A DNA stretch of 64,000 nt from Mactra quadrangularis (Eukaryota > Mollusca > Bivalvia > Venerida > Mactridae), in contig CM046301.1 of assembly GCA_025267735.1 (NCBI GenBank), forward strand, positions 67,103,872 to 67,167,871, in the 5' to 3' direction. Numbering within the stretch: the stretch's first letter is position 1; each line of letters begins with the position of its first letter. Below are positions 1 to 11,754 of the stretch, piece after piece. The translations under genes were made by a program, and so were the position numbers. Below the pieces are notes generated by a model. The model was not told where the DNA came from. It did no database searches and was given only the letters and a program-made list of their open reading frames with translations.

Positions 1-23
1 TATTGATGTTTAGTAAAGTTTGA

Positions 24-245
24 GCCGCGGCCGTAGCGTAGTGGTTAGTATGCCTGACTTTGAATCCGGAGATCACGGGTTCGAGCCCGGTCACAATATG
101 TCATACCCTTTAAAGGAGTTGTCGGCCTCGTGCTTGGGTAAGTTAGTACTGGTGATAGAAAGGTGTCCAGGAAACCTATAGTACAAAGTGCTGGCCATTG
201 TATATATGACCTAAATATGTGTTGACTACGACGTTAAACAAAAAA
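24..245 (+). mobile_element. tRNA-derived SINE, family I (complete)
   Basis: A tRNA-like head carries an A-box-like TAGCGTAGTGG at 34-44 and a B box GGTTCGAGCCC at 78-88. The body follows, and the 3' tail reads ATGACCTAAATATGTGTTG then CGACGTTAAAC and a short A run. The flanks match as a short target duplication (AGTAAAGTTTG before, AGTTAAGTTTG after). Three other copies lie at 31646, 43098 and 59880. Such elements are transcribed by RNA polymerase III and moved by a partner LINE; this is known of SINEs, not shown here. Confidence 0.85.
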
Positions 246-1089
246 TGAGTTAAGTTTGTATAACAGAATAATCAAAAATTGATGATCCTGATATCGGAAT
301 GGTCTAAGTATGAAGACCTTTTCTGATCAAATTAAGCATTTTAGACTAAAGAATTGCCATAAGATTGCATGGGATTGCAATGACCAAGATGGTCTTTATT
401 GCAGAACTTAACTGTATATCTTTACTTGGTGAGATAAAATTATTTTTAGTGTTGTATAGAAAGTTAGTAGGGACTTTTCCATGATGGTCAAGGAAATAAA
501 TTTGTGTTCATGACGTAGAATCCGGGAAGATTTATTACTAGTATGTGTTTTTCAAGCAATGTCTTGAAGTGCAGTGCACTATAACCATTATACCATTTTG
601 TCTTATCTTGGAATTATTTCCCTTTGATTGATTTCAAGGCACACACAGATGATTCGTGTATTTTTATTTTAAGAATATTGTCTTGTTTTATGTATAAATG
701 GAAATTACCCTATACCTTTTGCTTTATGTTATTCACTTATCTAAATCTATATAACTATATACACTCAGTATTTTGTCATGTGTAATTGTTTGTTATGACA
801 CCAAACCAATGTTCTTAAGTTTTTTTGGTTTGCATGTTATGCAAACTTTGTCATTGCTGATTGTGACAAAACAGAGCCTTTTGAATATGAAATCTGATAG
901 TGTTATATTAATTTATTTTTGTTATTAAAATGGGATAATTAAATGCTGTTGGTTTTTTTTTTACTTTAAATTTTTCAAATTCCTTGTGCATATCACCGAG
1001 TCGTTTAATGCTCTTGACACTGATAGCGTATGGTAATAGAAATTCTCCTGTCTGCCTTGTAAAAGACTGTTCTGAAAAGTGGTTTAAAG
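246..1089. other. Unannotated AT-rich stretch
   Basis: I see no gene, RNA or recognisable repeat here. Homopolymer T runs and short open frames only. Confidence 0.5.
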
Positions 1090-1230
1090 AAATTTCTGGA
1101 ACAGCAACAGTCTAAAATACACACTTCACACACAGCCAAAAAGCAAAGAGAGAGGTATTTTTAACAATATTACTGTAAAAGGGAGGCCTAAAATGAATAT
1201 CGAAAACAAAAACTTCATGGGTGTCCGCCT
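1090..1230 (+). repeat. Dispersed repeat F (copy 1)
   Basis: Contains ACAGCAACAG, then CACACAGCC, then GAGAGAGGTATTTTT. The same ordered motifs recur at 13320-13450, 43635-43735 and 61985-62100; the last two also share a following AAAGG(G)CACTA segment. Copies are diverged and boundaries unclear. No coding content is apparent; probably an old transposon-derived family. Confidence 0.5.
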
Positions 1231-1649
1231 TGGTATTTCTGGATGGATTAAAAATGCCACAAGCCTTCACTGAAGTGTCTCTTGTTAATACTGCCATGTA
1301 TTACACAGGTAATATTCAAAGTTCAACGTTTTGTATGTGCTGCAAACTCGTGGCTTATTTCAGTTAAAACGATACCATAGTGATAGATAAAAGCAAATAC
1401 ATTTCGCTGGTACCATTGATGAAATTAGCTGTGATACTGGTAGAATTTGAACTCCCTACCAGGCATCCCATCATTTGACCCCTACTTCTCCATCTGATGA
1501 AAGTTAAGGTGATGTTTGAGTTGACATCTTTTTTATTTTTTCTTATTGTGTTATTGTTAGGAACTACATGTGCGTGACTTGTTTAATGTATTTTCGCGTA
1601 GTTTGTGTTATATTGATAAATGAAATATACAGTTACGTAATGTTTGTTG

Positions 1650-1960
1650 CCGACGTACTCACTGACAGAAAAACAGCATTTATGTAAATCTAAAACATTG
1701 TCTATTACAATATCATGTATGTTTATATTAATATAAAACATGGTCTATTACAATATCATGTATGTTTATATTAATATCATATCAGACATGAAATATAGGA
1801 TCACACCCTATACCGGATGATTGTGTCAGAAATATGATAATAAATCTTATCAAACTTGGGATAGGATATAATGTTATCTTAAAATATTCCAGGGAAAATA
1901 TTCAAATTGTTAACACATTCTAAAATTTCTTTTGTTTTATGGTATAACTCTTACAGAATT
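1650..1960 (-). repeat. Array-bearing repeat P, copy 1 (inverted)
   Basis: On the minus strand this reads CCCAAGTTTGATAAG, then TTATTATCATATTTCTGACAC, then GGTATAGGGTGTGATCCTAT, followed by two units of a 43-bp tandem repeat (AATATAAACATACATGATAT core, units starting at about 1701 and 1744). The same order occurs at 7430, 11755, 16370 and 21555 on the plus strand. Conserved flanks around a variable central array resemble oyster 'pearl'/Helentron-like elements; that assignment is inference. Confidence 0.65.
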
Positions 1961-2338
1961 CACTGATAAAACTAGCATATTCTTATATGATATAAATATC
2001 TACTATGAATTAATTTACATTATTATACTGTATAATCTATGAGTATGGTATGGGTAAGTTCTCTTTGTAAATAGACTGATAATGTTAACAATTATCTATA
2101 CCACGATATCGTTATTAGAATGTTTTTACTGTCAACATTACTATGAACAATGTCTCACGTCACACAATCTCGTCTTTTTTATGTAAATAGACTATACATA
2201 GAATTATCATGAATGGAAATGTCAACTTGATTTTATGAGCGTAATTTCCTTAAACAAAAAATAATGCTTGAAACTTCCACAGTCTTTAGTTTCGAAATGT
2301 TCTAGATTGTACTCTAGTGTCTTCTCTCATCGTGTCTC

Positions 2339-2405
2339 ATGAAGTCGCTGCCAATTTTGTTTTCGTCATGCATATTATTACTATGTAGTATTTCATTGAA
2401 TGAAG
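2339..2405 (+). CDS. Possible first coding exon, signal-peptide-like
   Basis: An ATG at 2339 opens 22 codons starting MKSLPILFSSCILLLCSISL, a basic N-terminus then a hydrophobic core typical of a secretory signal. A GT at 2406, in the context GAAG/GTATTG, could be a phase-1 splice donor. The frame otherwise stays open to 2566. No following exon was identified and the upstream sequence has no clear TATA box. It may be a chance frame; the signal-like composition and donor position are the only support. Confidence 0.25.
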
Positions 2406-2569
2406 GTATTGATTCCTCCGCTCGACGTCATCAGAATGTGAATGAAATAGTTCTTTCTTGTTTGTTAATGAATGTTTTGTTTGTCGAACGTGGTTTTCTG
2501 AATCTCATTCATGACAAACCCTCCATTACATCATTGTGGCAAATTACTAATTTTAACATTCTTTAGCAT

Positions 2570-3946
2570 GTAAGTTTTGTTGTATCTTAGTGTAAGCGAA
2601 TACTTTTTCTGGCGTTTGGTGTGTCTTTCTTTAACATTTCAGTCATGTCAAGATGTTTATTAACTCTATATTTTTAAGTAAAATGTAAGGAAGTAGTAAA
2701 AGTTATGATCTAAATCCATAGAAATAATACTATCGACGAGTTTATCTGAATCTGTGCAATTAGAAAAAAATCCAGTTATTAATAAATCTCTGGTAAAACA
2801 TGGTGTTTGTTTGTTTTGGTTTTACGGCGCACCAACACAGAAAGGTCATATCGCGCTGGTAAAACATGGTACTAGTCATAAACAATACTTACAGTCAGAA
2901 ATACATAAAATTGTAATATACGTGGTTTGATAGCCTCTTTCCTATGAAAAATGGATTTGTTGTCTTTATAATTTAAGCTGTTAAGTTGATTTATGAAATA
3001 ATTAGAAATACTAAACTAATTTTATAGACTTTGACTTATCGTTTCAACGAGCATTTATTACGCCGTTATATCGCCAACTCGGGCAGTGCATTGACTTCCT
3101 TTAAATAAGTTCTCTATATATTTTACGTTCAAGATTTATGCTCATTCATAGTATAATTCGGTTCATGACGTTTATTTTGTCTGTAAAACGAATGCTAAAT
3201 CACAGGATTATCGGATATAGTCTTCTGAAAATAAGATAACTTCTCACTAGGGATTTCTAAGCCTTTCATAAATCTTGAAATATTAGTTGATGACAATGAA
3301 CTTTGGAAGTGCAAGATTCCGTGTTTCCGTCCGTTTGCTTTTTTTGTAAGTGGTATAATGCACAATTTGTCAAAAGTGAAACAAAACTTTCTTAAGCAGT
3401 CTGATAATGCACCAACAATCGATATATAAAGTAACACATTTTTCAATATAAAATTACATTTTGAATTTGAAAGGAAGGTCTGGGGACCCTATATATTTCA
3501 TTTGGGATTTTTACCTTATTTTTTTCTGAAACGATTTATTAAAAGACTTTTTTACTTCTCTATGCAAGAACATGCATTCATATTCACTAAGATATGTATA
3601 AAATATGAATTTCAGTCACATGGACTGGATCGGGCATTAAATTTTTGACTTCATAAACAAAAGGAGGTGTATTCATTGTTGGCATTCAGATAAAATTATA
3701 AACTATTTCAACTTTTATACAAGTTTGAAATCGCTCTTAGTTCGTGACTGTTTCGTAATACGTGACTTGTATTAAGTGTATTTGGTATTATCGCATGCCA
3801 TATCTTCGCATGGCGTATCTTCGGGTACAAAAACAACAAAGTTTTGTTTTACCCCCAGAACAAACTTGCTCATTTAATACACTTATAACTAAATATTGTA
3901 GCTCAATTTGAACATTTAATTGCGTTTATGACTGTTGCGTGACTAA
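2570..3946. other. Mostly unannotated stretch
   Basis: Holds the small SINE tail at 2806-2868 and otherwise nothing recognised. ATTAAA motifs read on the minus strand just left of 3946 could serve the open frame at 3947-4270. Confidence 0.4.
2806..2868 (-). mobile_element. SINE 3' tail fragment
   Basis: The plus strand reads TGTTTGTTTGTTTTGG then TTTTACGGCGCACCAACACA then GGTCATAT. Reversed, this is an ATATGACCT...TGTGTTG...CGCCGTAAAAC tail ending in AAAC repeats. It is the same tail plan as SINE families I and II but with different spacing, so it is a truncated copy of a related family. Confidence 0.6.
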
Positions 3947-4270
3947 TTATTTTTTCTTGTCTTGTCTCTGCTTAATTCTTGTTAATAATCGCACTACAGT
4001 ATGAAATTCCGCGCAAAATATTTTAAGTTTTGTTTCCGATGGATTATTATTAATGAAAACAACTTTTTCTCGAAATTCATTTAGTGAAAGCATTCTTTTA
4101 GTGTTTGAATAGTAATGGCCATATTTGCTGCAATATACCGTTTTCATTTTCATAAATGTTCCGCCATGACATCTTGTCGACGAAGTTTCGTACATAGGTC
4201 TTGAACATATTCGTTTGAAAGAAAATTTAACACGGAAAGAATTTGAATCAGATGAAAATTTAATTTTCAT
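3947..4270 (-). CDS. Hypothetical open frame, 107 codons
   Basis: From the ATG at 4270 the minus strand stays open for 107 codons (125 if an upstream GTG at 4324 is allowed). The product is lysine-rich at the C-terminus (ends KQRQDKKK) and has four cysteines, at about residues 22, 34, 47 and 86 of the ATG-started form. A pyrimidine-rich run ending ...GTTCAAG, just before the codons for PMYETSS, could be a splice acceptor, and ATTAAA motifs follow the stop. I do not recognise a family. A frame this long is close to the chance maximum for such DNA, so it is only a candidate terminal exon. Confidence 0.22.
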   Translation of the reverse strand: MKIKFSSDSNSFRVKFSFKRICSRPMYETSSTRCHGGTFMKMKTVYCSKYGHYYSNTKRMLSLNEFREKVVFINNNPSETKLKIFCAEFHTVVRLLTRIKQRQDKKK

Positions 4271-4407
4271 GTACAAGTGTATTAAAGTTAGTTGGACCGG
4301 AAACAGATAGTCGTCTCGATACACGAGCGTGAATTGGCATTCTTAAATTGGTCTTATTTTGTCACTGTGTAAATTGCTAAATGTTTTAGCTATTAATTGT
4401 AATAATT

Positions 4408-4690
4408 ATGGATGGAAAATGTGGCTTTCATCTTCTGTTGTCGACGTGTGTCCTGATAAGCATTTTGTTATTTTTATATATTAGTTATATCGTTATTTTA
4501 GGACTTGATATTTCAGGTGTTTACGTAAATTGTGAATTTACTTATATCTTAGTCAAACAAACCATATCTGTATTTAATCTGTCTTTATTTATATTCTTAC
4601 TTCGTATAAAGTTTGCTATTGTTTGGTATCACGTGACTGGACAATGTATAAAGTTTCTTGATATTTATGAATGAAAGTAGCCGACTTAGC
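4408..4690 (+). repeat. Inverted-repeat arm (left) around 4.7-7.7 kb
   Basis: The segment around 4545-4680 (TCAAACAAACCATATCTGTA ... GTTTGGTATCACGTGAC) recurs inverted at 7690-7880 and again at 18900-19060 in copy B. The two arms in copy A therefore flank a 3-kb interval head to head. An 88-codon frame covers the left arm (4408-4674, beginning MDGKCGFHLLLSTCVL) with two hydrophobic stretches. All three copies keep a related frame containing AIVWYHVT. This may be a transposon end with an incidental frame, or a decayed membrane peptide. Confidence 0.5.
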
Positions 4691-4924
4691 TTTAGCTTGA
4701 CAATCTCTCTTGCAAAACACTCATATATAAAAAATGAAAAGCTAATATCTTTGTTAATGTAAAAGGCAATTACACAATGACTTAACTGAAACCAGAGTTT
4801 CTGAAGTTATTACAAGAATAATGATACGATAGAAATGAATGATATGCGAGTTGCAAACATGAAACTTTTTTCTTCACAATTTAATCAAGATTATCATCAT
4901 TAACCCACTGATACAATTCTCAAC

Positions 4925-5215
4925 ATGGAGTGTATATATGTGAGTTTAGCATTACTCATTTCTTTATTGTGTCTGACAGGTTCTAACTTTTACCATGTAA
5001 TGAATTATGTCACCAGGTCAGCTTTAAAATAAATAGATATAATATACATTTTTAACGAATGAGAATATTTGATGATCAAAGGTAATTAAATAACAAGTTG
5101 ACTTTAAAGGCTACGCGTGGTTGTGTGATAGATTGCAATAATCATAATTGTAATAAAGGATCAACAAAAGAAGATTGTTCACATGATATAACCATGGTAT
5201 TCAAACTATTGTAGA
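4925..5215 (+). pseudogene. Decayed small cysteine-rich secreted-peptide gene (copy A)
   Basis: An ATG at 4925 opens a signal-peptide-like stretch, MECIYVSLALLISLLCLTGS. The frame closes at about 5030. About 75 bases downstream, codons equivalent to the cysteine-rich part of copy B are present (GCVIDCNNHNC...DCSH). Here they are cut by a TAA near 5080 and by a frameshift near 5188 that removes the last cysteines. Copy A keeps one cysteine that B has lost. Short introns with GT/AG borders could link the two parts but cannot be fixed by reading. The family is unknown. Confidence 0.4.
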
Positions 5216-6981
5216 GAATGGTATAAAACAATATGACGTATAGCAAGGGTGTCACTAATGTGGTTTTGTGTGGGAGCTTTATAATCTAGAATGATGTGAT
5301 ATCCCGCTAACTTGTTAATCAAACCAATCAGGAATATTCACATGTTGCACAATAAACATGTAGAATGTAGATGAAACTGTCACATGACTTGATGTTGTAG
5401 GAGGAACAACGTAACTTTAAGAGACCATCTCTCTGGACTGTATCTTTGTATATCTAATATATTAGAGAGCCATATTAACTTGTCATTTGTAGCATTGGGT
5501 ATATTATATAGTCAGACAATTTTGTTCAATAGTTATAACATAAATGCATCAAGCGTTTTCATCATTATCATTTGCATCAACAAATATAAAAGAAACTATA
5601 TATGAATTATATATAATACATAACTTGTCAATATTGAAATGAAGATTTATAATACCAGAATCTTGATACAAATCGGTTAGGGTAACACTTTCTTGTCGTG
5701 TGAATTCTGTATATTACCTTGCACATGATTGCAGTAATTATACTGTTAAAAATTGTCGACCCATCATGAAATATGCTAACTTCCTATTGCGTATAAGTGT
5801 ATTGTAATGTTTTATTACGTTGATGCCATCAATTAGGCCTCGTGAACATTTTTACTATATATGTTTTTAAATTCCTCAAATTATAGTCAAATCAAGGCGA
5901 TTGTTGGAGATCTAACGATCTTGAAAGCTCATCATAATACAGTTGCCATATAAATCGTCTTTATTTATTTTGGCTGGTATTTTTATTTTTATAACAAACC
6001 TTTCTTCAGGAAAGAACGTATTTCTTATTTGGAACTTATATTACAATACTTTTATTATATAAAAGTCATTTACGTTACTTCTAGTTAGTGATGTGGGTTT
6101 CCCAGTAATACATAAATGATTGTTTTCTTATTTTTCTAAATTTCCTATTATTAGTACATGTCATTTATTTTAGTTTGTATTCCAGATGATAAATCATACA
6201 ATTATTATATTTTGACACGACTTTTTATACCACAACATTAATAAATATCAAACCACTATAGAGTTCTAACCATTTCCTTAATATATATTTATAGTTTTTC
6301 TTTCTACACTAACATAACTTGAAATATAATGCGTGTTAAGTACATAAGAAACGTGAAGCGTTTTAAAATGTCGGTCACATGTATGGAGTAATGGAGCATT
6401 ATAAGCATTATACCACAAAGGTTTATATTTCAAGAGTATTTAATATAAATCATTTATTTTTAATACTGTTGAACTATGAACCTTTGTAGTTCAAAGTTTA
6501 TAATGTTCCATTTCACTATTTGGAACGTTACATACAATGTTTGACAGTAAAATTAGTGAAATAGCAAAGTTTATATATTACCTATTTAGAAAGAATAAAA
6601 GAGAATTACAAGACTTTTTCATTCACAGTTAGGTATTACATGTATTCGGGAGATTAGTTTCCATGCTTTGCTAAATCAATAGTTGTTTTCAATGAAACGC
6701 CATTTGAAACTGATATGGATTGCATTTCAAGAAATTGCAGTCATTGTTTTATATTGAAGAGTATAATAGGATGGTAACCAACGACTCAGTATCACGGAAA
6801 CTTGTTTAATTTAGATATTGTTTCATTCATTATTTTGAAAAACAATGCATCTGGGAATTGTTTAGTTAATGCTTTTCCATTCACTAATTAGTAGTTGTTT
6901 ATTTATGTGTGCTTTTTTCTAGGAAAACAAATCTGTATAAGACAGTGCTGTACAACATTAAACTAAAAACTAATCGGAAAA
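5216..6981 (+). other. Duplicated non-coding stretch
   Basis: Collinear with 14206-15920 in copy B and roughly 90% alike by eye. No frame is kept between the copies except in the block that follows. No RNA gene or known repeat recognised. Confidence 0.5.
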
Positions 6982-7100
6982 ATTCGATCGATCGAAGTTA
7001 GAAAATTCGTGAATGAATGTGATAATGATATCTGAGAATGATTTTGTTTTTTGTAGTTCCTTAACCTCTGTCTCATTCATTGTTACCATAGTGTGGGCGT
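6982..7100 (-). other. 119-bp block identical between duplication copies
   Basis: From ATTCGATCGATCGAAG to GTGTGGGCGT this is identical to 15921-16039, while the sequence on both sides differs every 10-20 bases. On the minus strand it is covered by a frame beginning MVTMNETEVKELQKTKSF that reaches a stop just outside the block in both copies. It may be a conserved exon or element, or a gene-conversion tract. Confidence 0.5.
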
Positions 7101-7429
7101 AATGAATAATTAACCGTTATCGGAGTTCTAGAAAGATTATAGTATAAAGTAACGGTATAAAACAATGAGATGATAATGACACAAGTGAGGCAGAGTGTGA
7201 TATGAAGTAAAACAACATTGTACTATTGACTATATAATTATCGTTATAACTTTTGCGTGTTATAGATAATTGTTCTAAGTTAACATTGTTAGTCTATTAA
7301 CTAAAAGACAATGTATCATGTTCAAGGAGTATAATTATATATTTCTACATTTAAATCATGTTAAGTAATTCATAGTAATATACAGTATCTGTTACGTAAA
7401 TGCATTACTTTTATCAATGAATACTTTGA

Positions 7430-7690
7430 GAGTAGAGTCACTCCTCTGTAAACGAGAGACATTACAGAAAATATTCACAAAATACTGCTATCGAACTATC
7501 GAAAATGTAAAATAACATTATATCCTATCCCAAGTTTGATAACATTTATTATCATATTTCTGACACAATCATCAGGTATAGGGTGTGATCCTATATTTCA
7601 TATCTGATATAATATCAATATAAACAAACATGATATTGTAAAAGACAATGTTATATACATGTATTTAAAAAATGATGTTTTGTAACAGAA
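7430..7690 (+). repeat. Array-bearing repeat P, copy 2
   Basis: Contains GAGTCACTCCTCTG, TATCCCAAGTTTGATAAC, GGTATAGGGTGTGATCCTAT and a single 43-bp unit (AAACAAACATGATATTGTAA). It corresponds to the expanded array at 16370-16863 plus 18629-18885 in copy B, so the array length changed after the duplication. Confidence 0.7.
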
Positions 7691-7950
7691 AGTAAGTCAG
7701 CTACATTTTCTCATAAATATCAAGTTACTTTACAATTTCTGGTCACGTGATACCAAACAATGGCAAATTTTAAATCAAATAGGAATATAAATAATGACAG
7801 ACCAAATACAGAAAAGGTATGTTTGACGAAGATGTTTTTGTGAATGTCAATAACTAAATATGACATAATTTCTCTAATTAACATATAAACCTTTAACATC
7901 AAGTCCCACAATTTATCATGATAAAAGAGCACATGATGAAAATCATGAGA
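7690..7950 (-). repeat. Inverted-repeat arm (right)
   Basis: The minus strand matches 4500-4690 through GTTTGGTATCACGTGAC and the preceding TTATTTATATTC. The equivalent in copy B is 18895-19100. A 70-codon frame on the minus strand shares AIVWYHVT with the left arm. Confidence 0.5.
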
Positions 7951-8144
7951 TGTTGTTAATGTTATTGTTAGCGTAAGTGATCATCCTATGATCTGAAGTG
8001 ATTACTGTGTACTTTACTTTTTTAAACGCAGAATCGTCAAAATTATCTTGCCAAATACGACATTCGTCTCAAATTAGAAATGTGGGTCCTAAGATCTTTC
8101 TCGGTAAGTAAAACATGTAAAGTCAATCTCCGTAAACAGATATC

Positions 8145-8713
8145 TACGCTCACAGCTCAGTGAATACATTATATTCACACGCTGCCTTAAAACGTCTCGA
8201 TTTATGATATTGACCTTTACTATGAACCTTTGAACGACCAATGAAAATTTAACGAATTCCAATTTAGCTGAAAAACTTTATACGCATTTTCATTGGTTGA
8301 ACGAGTAAACATTACCTTATATGGTATGATCATACTAGTGACGAATGCAACCTCGTATGACGTCATATATAGCGAGGCTATGTATGGCTATGTATTTAAG
8401 TTCAATAAGTTGCTCTATGTTTACAGTTAAAAGATCAGAGATACACGTTTAAAAAGATCAATGTTTACTTTTATTTTTGTTAATTTTCCATTATCTAACT
8501 AATGCAAAACTGTCCAACATCTTTGCATTTCGACATTTTGAAATTACAGTCGTGAGAAACTTTGCATCTATTTTTAAAAAAATTACGTGGCAGACATGCG
8601 ATTTGAATGTTTATGTGTCTCTGTCTAAAATAGAAATATCAGTTTGTACGTAGTATTTTAGCAGAGGAAGAAAGTTCAGCGAGTGAATCTTTCGAACCGA
8701 TTAATTGGAGAGT
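8145..8713. mobile_element. 569-bp insertion private to copy A
   Basis: Flanked by a 10-bp direct repeat AACAGATATC (8135-8144 and 8714-8723). Copy B carries the empty site with a single AACAGATATC at about 19307-19316. No terminal inverted repeats are visible, so the class is uncertain: a 10-bp duplication would suit a Mutator-type element, and a solo LTR is an alternative because of the promoter-like motifs at 8358-8371. Confidence 0.75.
8358..8371 (+). promoter_or_regulatory. CRE next to TATA motif inside the insertion
   Basis: A full CRE palindrome TGACGTCA (8358-8365) is followed directly by TATATA (8366-8371) and AGCGAGGC. The arrangement is promoter-like and lies within an element that jumped into copy A only. 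Activity is not shown. Confidence 0.35.
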
Positions 8714-9789
8714 AACAGATATCCTGTACAGCGTTGTCGTACAGAATCTCAAAGGTTCGGTAGGAGAGTCAAGTCAAGATGACCTTTGTGTCGACCAATC
8801 AATGCGTAGCTTTCATCTGGGACGAAACACTATTTATAGCATTTTGATTACGTAATTTGTATTTTCAGAACAAGGTTTGCGAGCTATACTTGACGGGTGA
8901 TGATATTTACAGGCTGAATGACTGATTAATCGGCTCATTTCAAATTGCGTGACGTAGACGATGGGAACGAGTAACTAAAATAATGATTGCTTCATGAATA
9001 TTATAATGAGAAAGGTTACCTGAACATGACCCACATAACGAAACAGCCAAATCTAAGTTTTAGATCGGGTTTTAATAAAATTGGTGTAAAGTCAAATATA
9101 AATTGTGAGTGCTTCCTGGATTGCGACTTCGTGCGTCTTATGAATCAATTTCTGTATAAAAATGAATGAACACTTTAACTTTCTGATCCTCGAGGTTTCT
9201 TAAAGAAAGTTTTTCTTTTATAAAGGAAAGGCTTTGAAATCGCGACTGATTTCACATATCTCATATTTTGTATAAATGTATGTGTCAGATAAACATACTT
9301 ATAAGTTTGTTATTTATTATCAAGTATAAAGATAAAAATAATCTTCATGAATCTAATTATACAATGAATAATGAGAAATGAGAGTGGAAATAATTCATGT
9401 ATGTAAAGTAGGTGAAACAATAAGCATAACAAATATCTATCTTTCAGCAAGTCAAATCCCTAGTGTGACTTTAGTGCGTCAACCAACAAGAATATATTAT
9501 AAAGAAACATAATTGTAGTAGTGACGAAAGTAAGTTAATAACAGTCTAACAGAACATACATGGTTTATGTTTTAAATACTAAGTACTTATGATGATGTAC
9601 GTCTATTCAATTAGCTTAACATTCAATGATTTTTATGTGAAACTTATAATGTTATAAGCCACAGAATCACGAAGTTTGATAAAGGTTACAAAGATTCACC
9701 TTGTTTTAAACCAAGCGTAACGCTAAAAATAAAAAACTTCCATAGTACTTGAAAACTTGATACAAGATTGTACGTCATTATAAATACAT

Positions 9790-10035
9790 TTAATCATATT
9801 AGTCATTTTACAGCTGATGCAGTTTTGTATTAGTTTTACCCATATTGCATCTCTATTAACTTGATCAAAAGCTCTTTGATAATCGTTGAATATACTTTAT
9901 TTTTTAGATATTTGCTAAAAACTATTTGAATAACAGAGTGTAAAAGAAATATGTCATCAGCCGTAGAACGTTTTTCTCTGAAACCAAATTGAGATTCGTT
10001 TAGTGTATTTTTCACACCATGAATGAATAACACTT
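9790..10035 (-). pseudogene. LINE reverse-transcriptase remnant (copy A)
   Basis: The minus strand encodes LNESQFGFREKRSTADDIFL, typical of the reverse-transcriptase finger region of LINEs. After a frameshift it continues as DYQRAFDQVNRDAIWVKL, which matches the conserved AFD.V segment containing a catalytic aspartate. The frame is broken, so it is dead. The copy at 20437-20642 shows that it predates the duplication. Confidence 0.85.
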
Positions 10036-10068
10036 AAAATTAAAAACAACAAAACAATTAAATGATAT

Positions 10069-10890
10069 ATATTTATTTATTAAAGTCTAGTCTATGTACA
10101 ACAATTACATTAAACACATACATTATAAAAACATGATAGCTGTACAAAAGCCACTCTTTGTAAAGAGTTATAAAAGACTATAAATCAGTGATTACAATAC
10201 TAATGATACAACATAATAATAAAAAAACACATTAAACACATTAAAAACAATTAATTACATATTGCATTTATGGTGATATAAAAATAGTAAATAATAAATA
10301 AAGAATTAAAAAATAGCTAACCAATGCTAATCGAGAATTAAACAAAGCTTAAAAAATATCTTAAAATTTGAGATCATATAATTTGGTGCACTAATGCGCT
10401 TAATAAAAAATGTGTTTAGGAAATCACAGATCACCTCTGATCAGATCAGAGATGATTTGATTAGCATTAATCAACTGTATTCAATAAAGAAATAAAGTAT
10501 CCAATACAAATGTTTAAAAAAATAATACAGCACTATTTACATGAATATATTGCCATGTTAAGGAAATATATTTGAAATAAAAAGTTCATCATTGAAAATA
10601 GATAAAAAATGAAACTACTTGGATGCTAGGTAACGACGCCTTTCTAAAATGTTGTTACAGGTTTGGCGGAATATCTAATCAATCTAGTATCAGATAGAAT
10701 AATGCTTAATTTGTCATCATCACTCATTGAATAAAAATTTGGGTACAAAATAGTCACTTTATCAAATAGTGTTTTTCTAAAATCGGTGTACATATCACAA
10801 TATAACAAAACATGGCACTCATTTTCCAAAATATCACAGAATGGACACTTACGGTTTTCTAAAAGTATGCCCTCGTATCGACCATGATTT
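10069..10890 (-). mobile_element. 5'-truncated LINE copy (3' end), private to copy A
   Basis: Inserted between ATGATAT (10062-10068) and ATGATTT (10884-10890); copy B has the uninterrupted site at about 20680. The minus strand enters mid-ORF2 with RYEGILLENRKCPFCDILEN, then ECHVLLYCDMYTDFRKTLF. This CPFC...ECHVLLYC zinc-knuckle-like motif is common at the C-terminus of LINE proteins. The ORF ends near 10644. About 570 bp of AT-rich 3' UTR follows, ending in a TAAATAAATATAT-type tail. 5' truncation and short direct repeats fit target-primed retroposition. Confidence 0.8.
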
Positions 10891-11473
10891 GTCATAAACA
10901 ACATTTGAGAACTTGTCTTTTTATAAAAAGGACACTTAAACAATTAATGGAAACAAGAATCTAGGTGGTTTCTGCCTTTGAATGGTCAGTTACCAAAGTC
11001 AGCCATCAAACATGTTGCTTTATCTTAAATTCTGTCAAAGTATGATTATAAACATCTAAGTGAACCCTTTTAATTAATCTCAGTTCAGTTGTTTCCTTTA
11101 ATTTTTCTGATTAAGAAAAGAAAGTGAAAAGTTTGAATATATAAATTACGCAATTACCATAGCGTGTTGAAGATCATTATACCTCGTTAACCTAGCTAGT
11201 TTTTTTACTAGAAGATATTGTATCACGTGGGAAAACAGTAGAATGAGCACACCCTATCTCTTCACTATATTAGTACTGATTTTTCTAATACATCTTATGA
11301 ACATGAGTTACTAGGGGTTGGATCTAAACTTTTTCAATAAAAATTAATAACATAGTAAAATTGTTATGGAAGAAAACCCTTCCTTGAGGATGTGTTTGTT
11401 TTTATATTTTTATCCACACTGATCTCGAAATGCCACGAGGTAAAAGCATCTTGTAGATTTCAGAGTAAAATAA

Positions 11474-11712
11474 TGCTTGTTTGTTTGTTGGGTTTAACGC
11501 CGTAGCAACACATTGTATAGGTCATGTAACGGCGATCTGTCGACCTACTCACTCCTCCTGGAAAGGCTAAATCTCTTGTTGTAGCTGTTAACCAACTACT
11601 AAACGCATACTTTCGTCAGTGACTGACAACTGCCCTACATAGAATCATTGGTAGGAGGGAGAATGGCCGTAGAAATAATTTCATGACCAAGCTCCATGAA
11701 ATTGATTCATTG
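11474..11712 (-). mobile_element. SINE family II, head missing (copy A)
   Basis: Begins with the tail as TTGTTTGTTTGTTGGGTTTA, then ACGCCGTAGCAACACATTGT, and runs through GGTAGGAGGGAGAATGGCC to the ...CCATGAAATTG junction. The tRNA-like head present at 24780-24856 and 60590-60667 is absent. It has a duplicate at 21271-21498. Confidence 0.8.
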
Positions 11713-11754
11713 TATCATTCTATTGCTTTTATACTGTCTATTATCACAACCTAT

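Noticed and set aside
24..95. tRNA gene on the basis of A and B boxes
   Set aside because: It is the head of a SINE: body and tail follow, and related heads at 43318, 60105 and elsewhere share them. No clean tRNA cloverleaf can be drawn.
3195..3446. 83-codon minus-strand frame with a signal-like start
   Set aside because: It needs a non-ATG start, no splice acceptor was evident, and the length is not unusual.
10644..10943. 99-codon host gene with a CPFC...HVLLYC zinc motif
   Set aside because: It is the C-terminus of a truncated LINE; the first 20 or so codons are flanking DNA, shown by copy B, which lacks the insertion.
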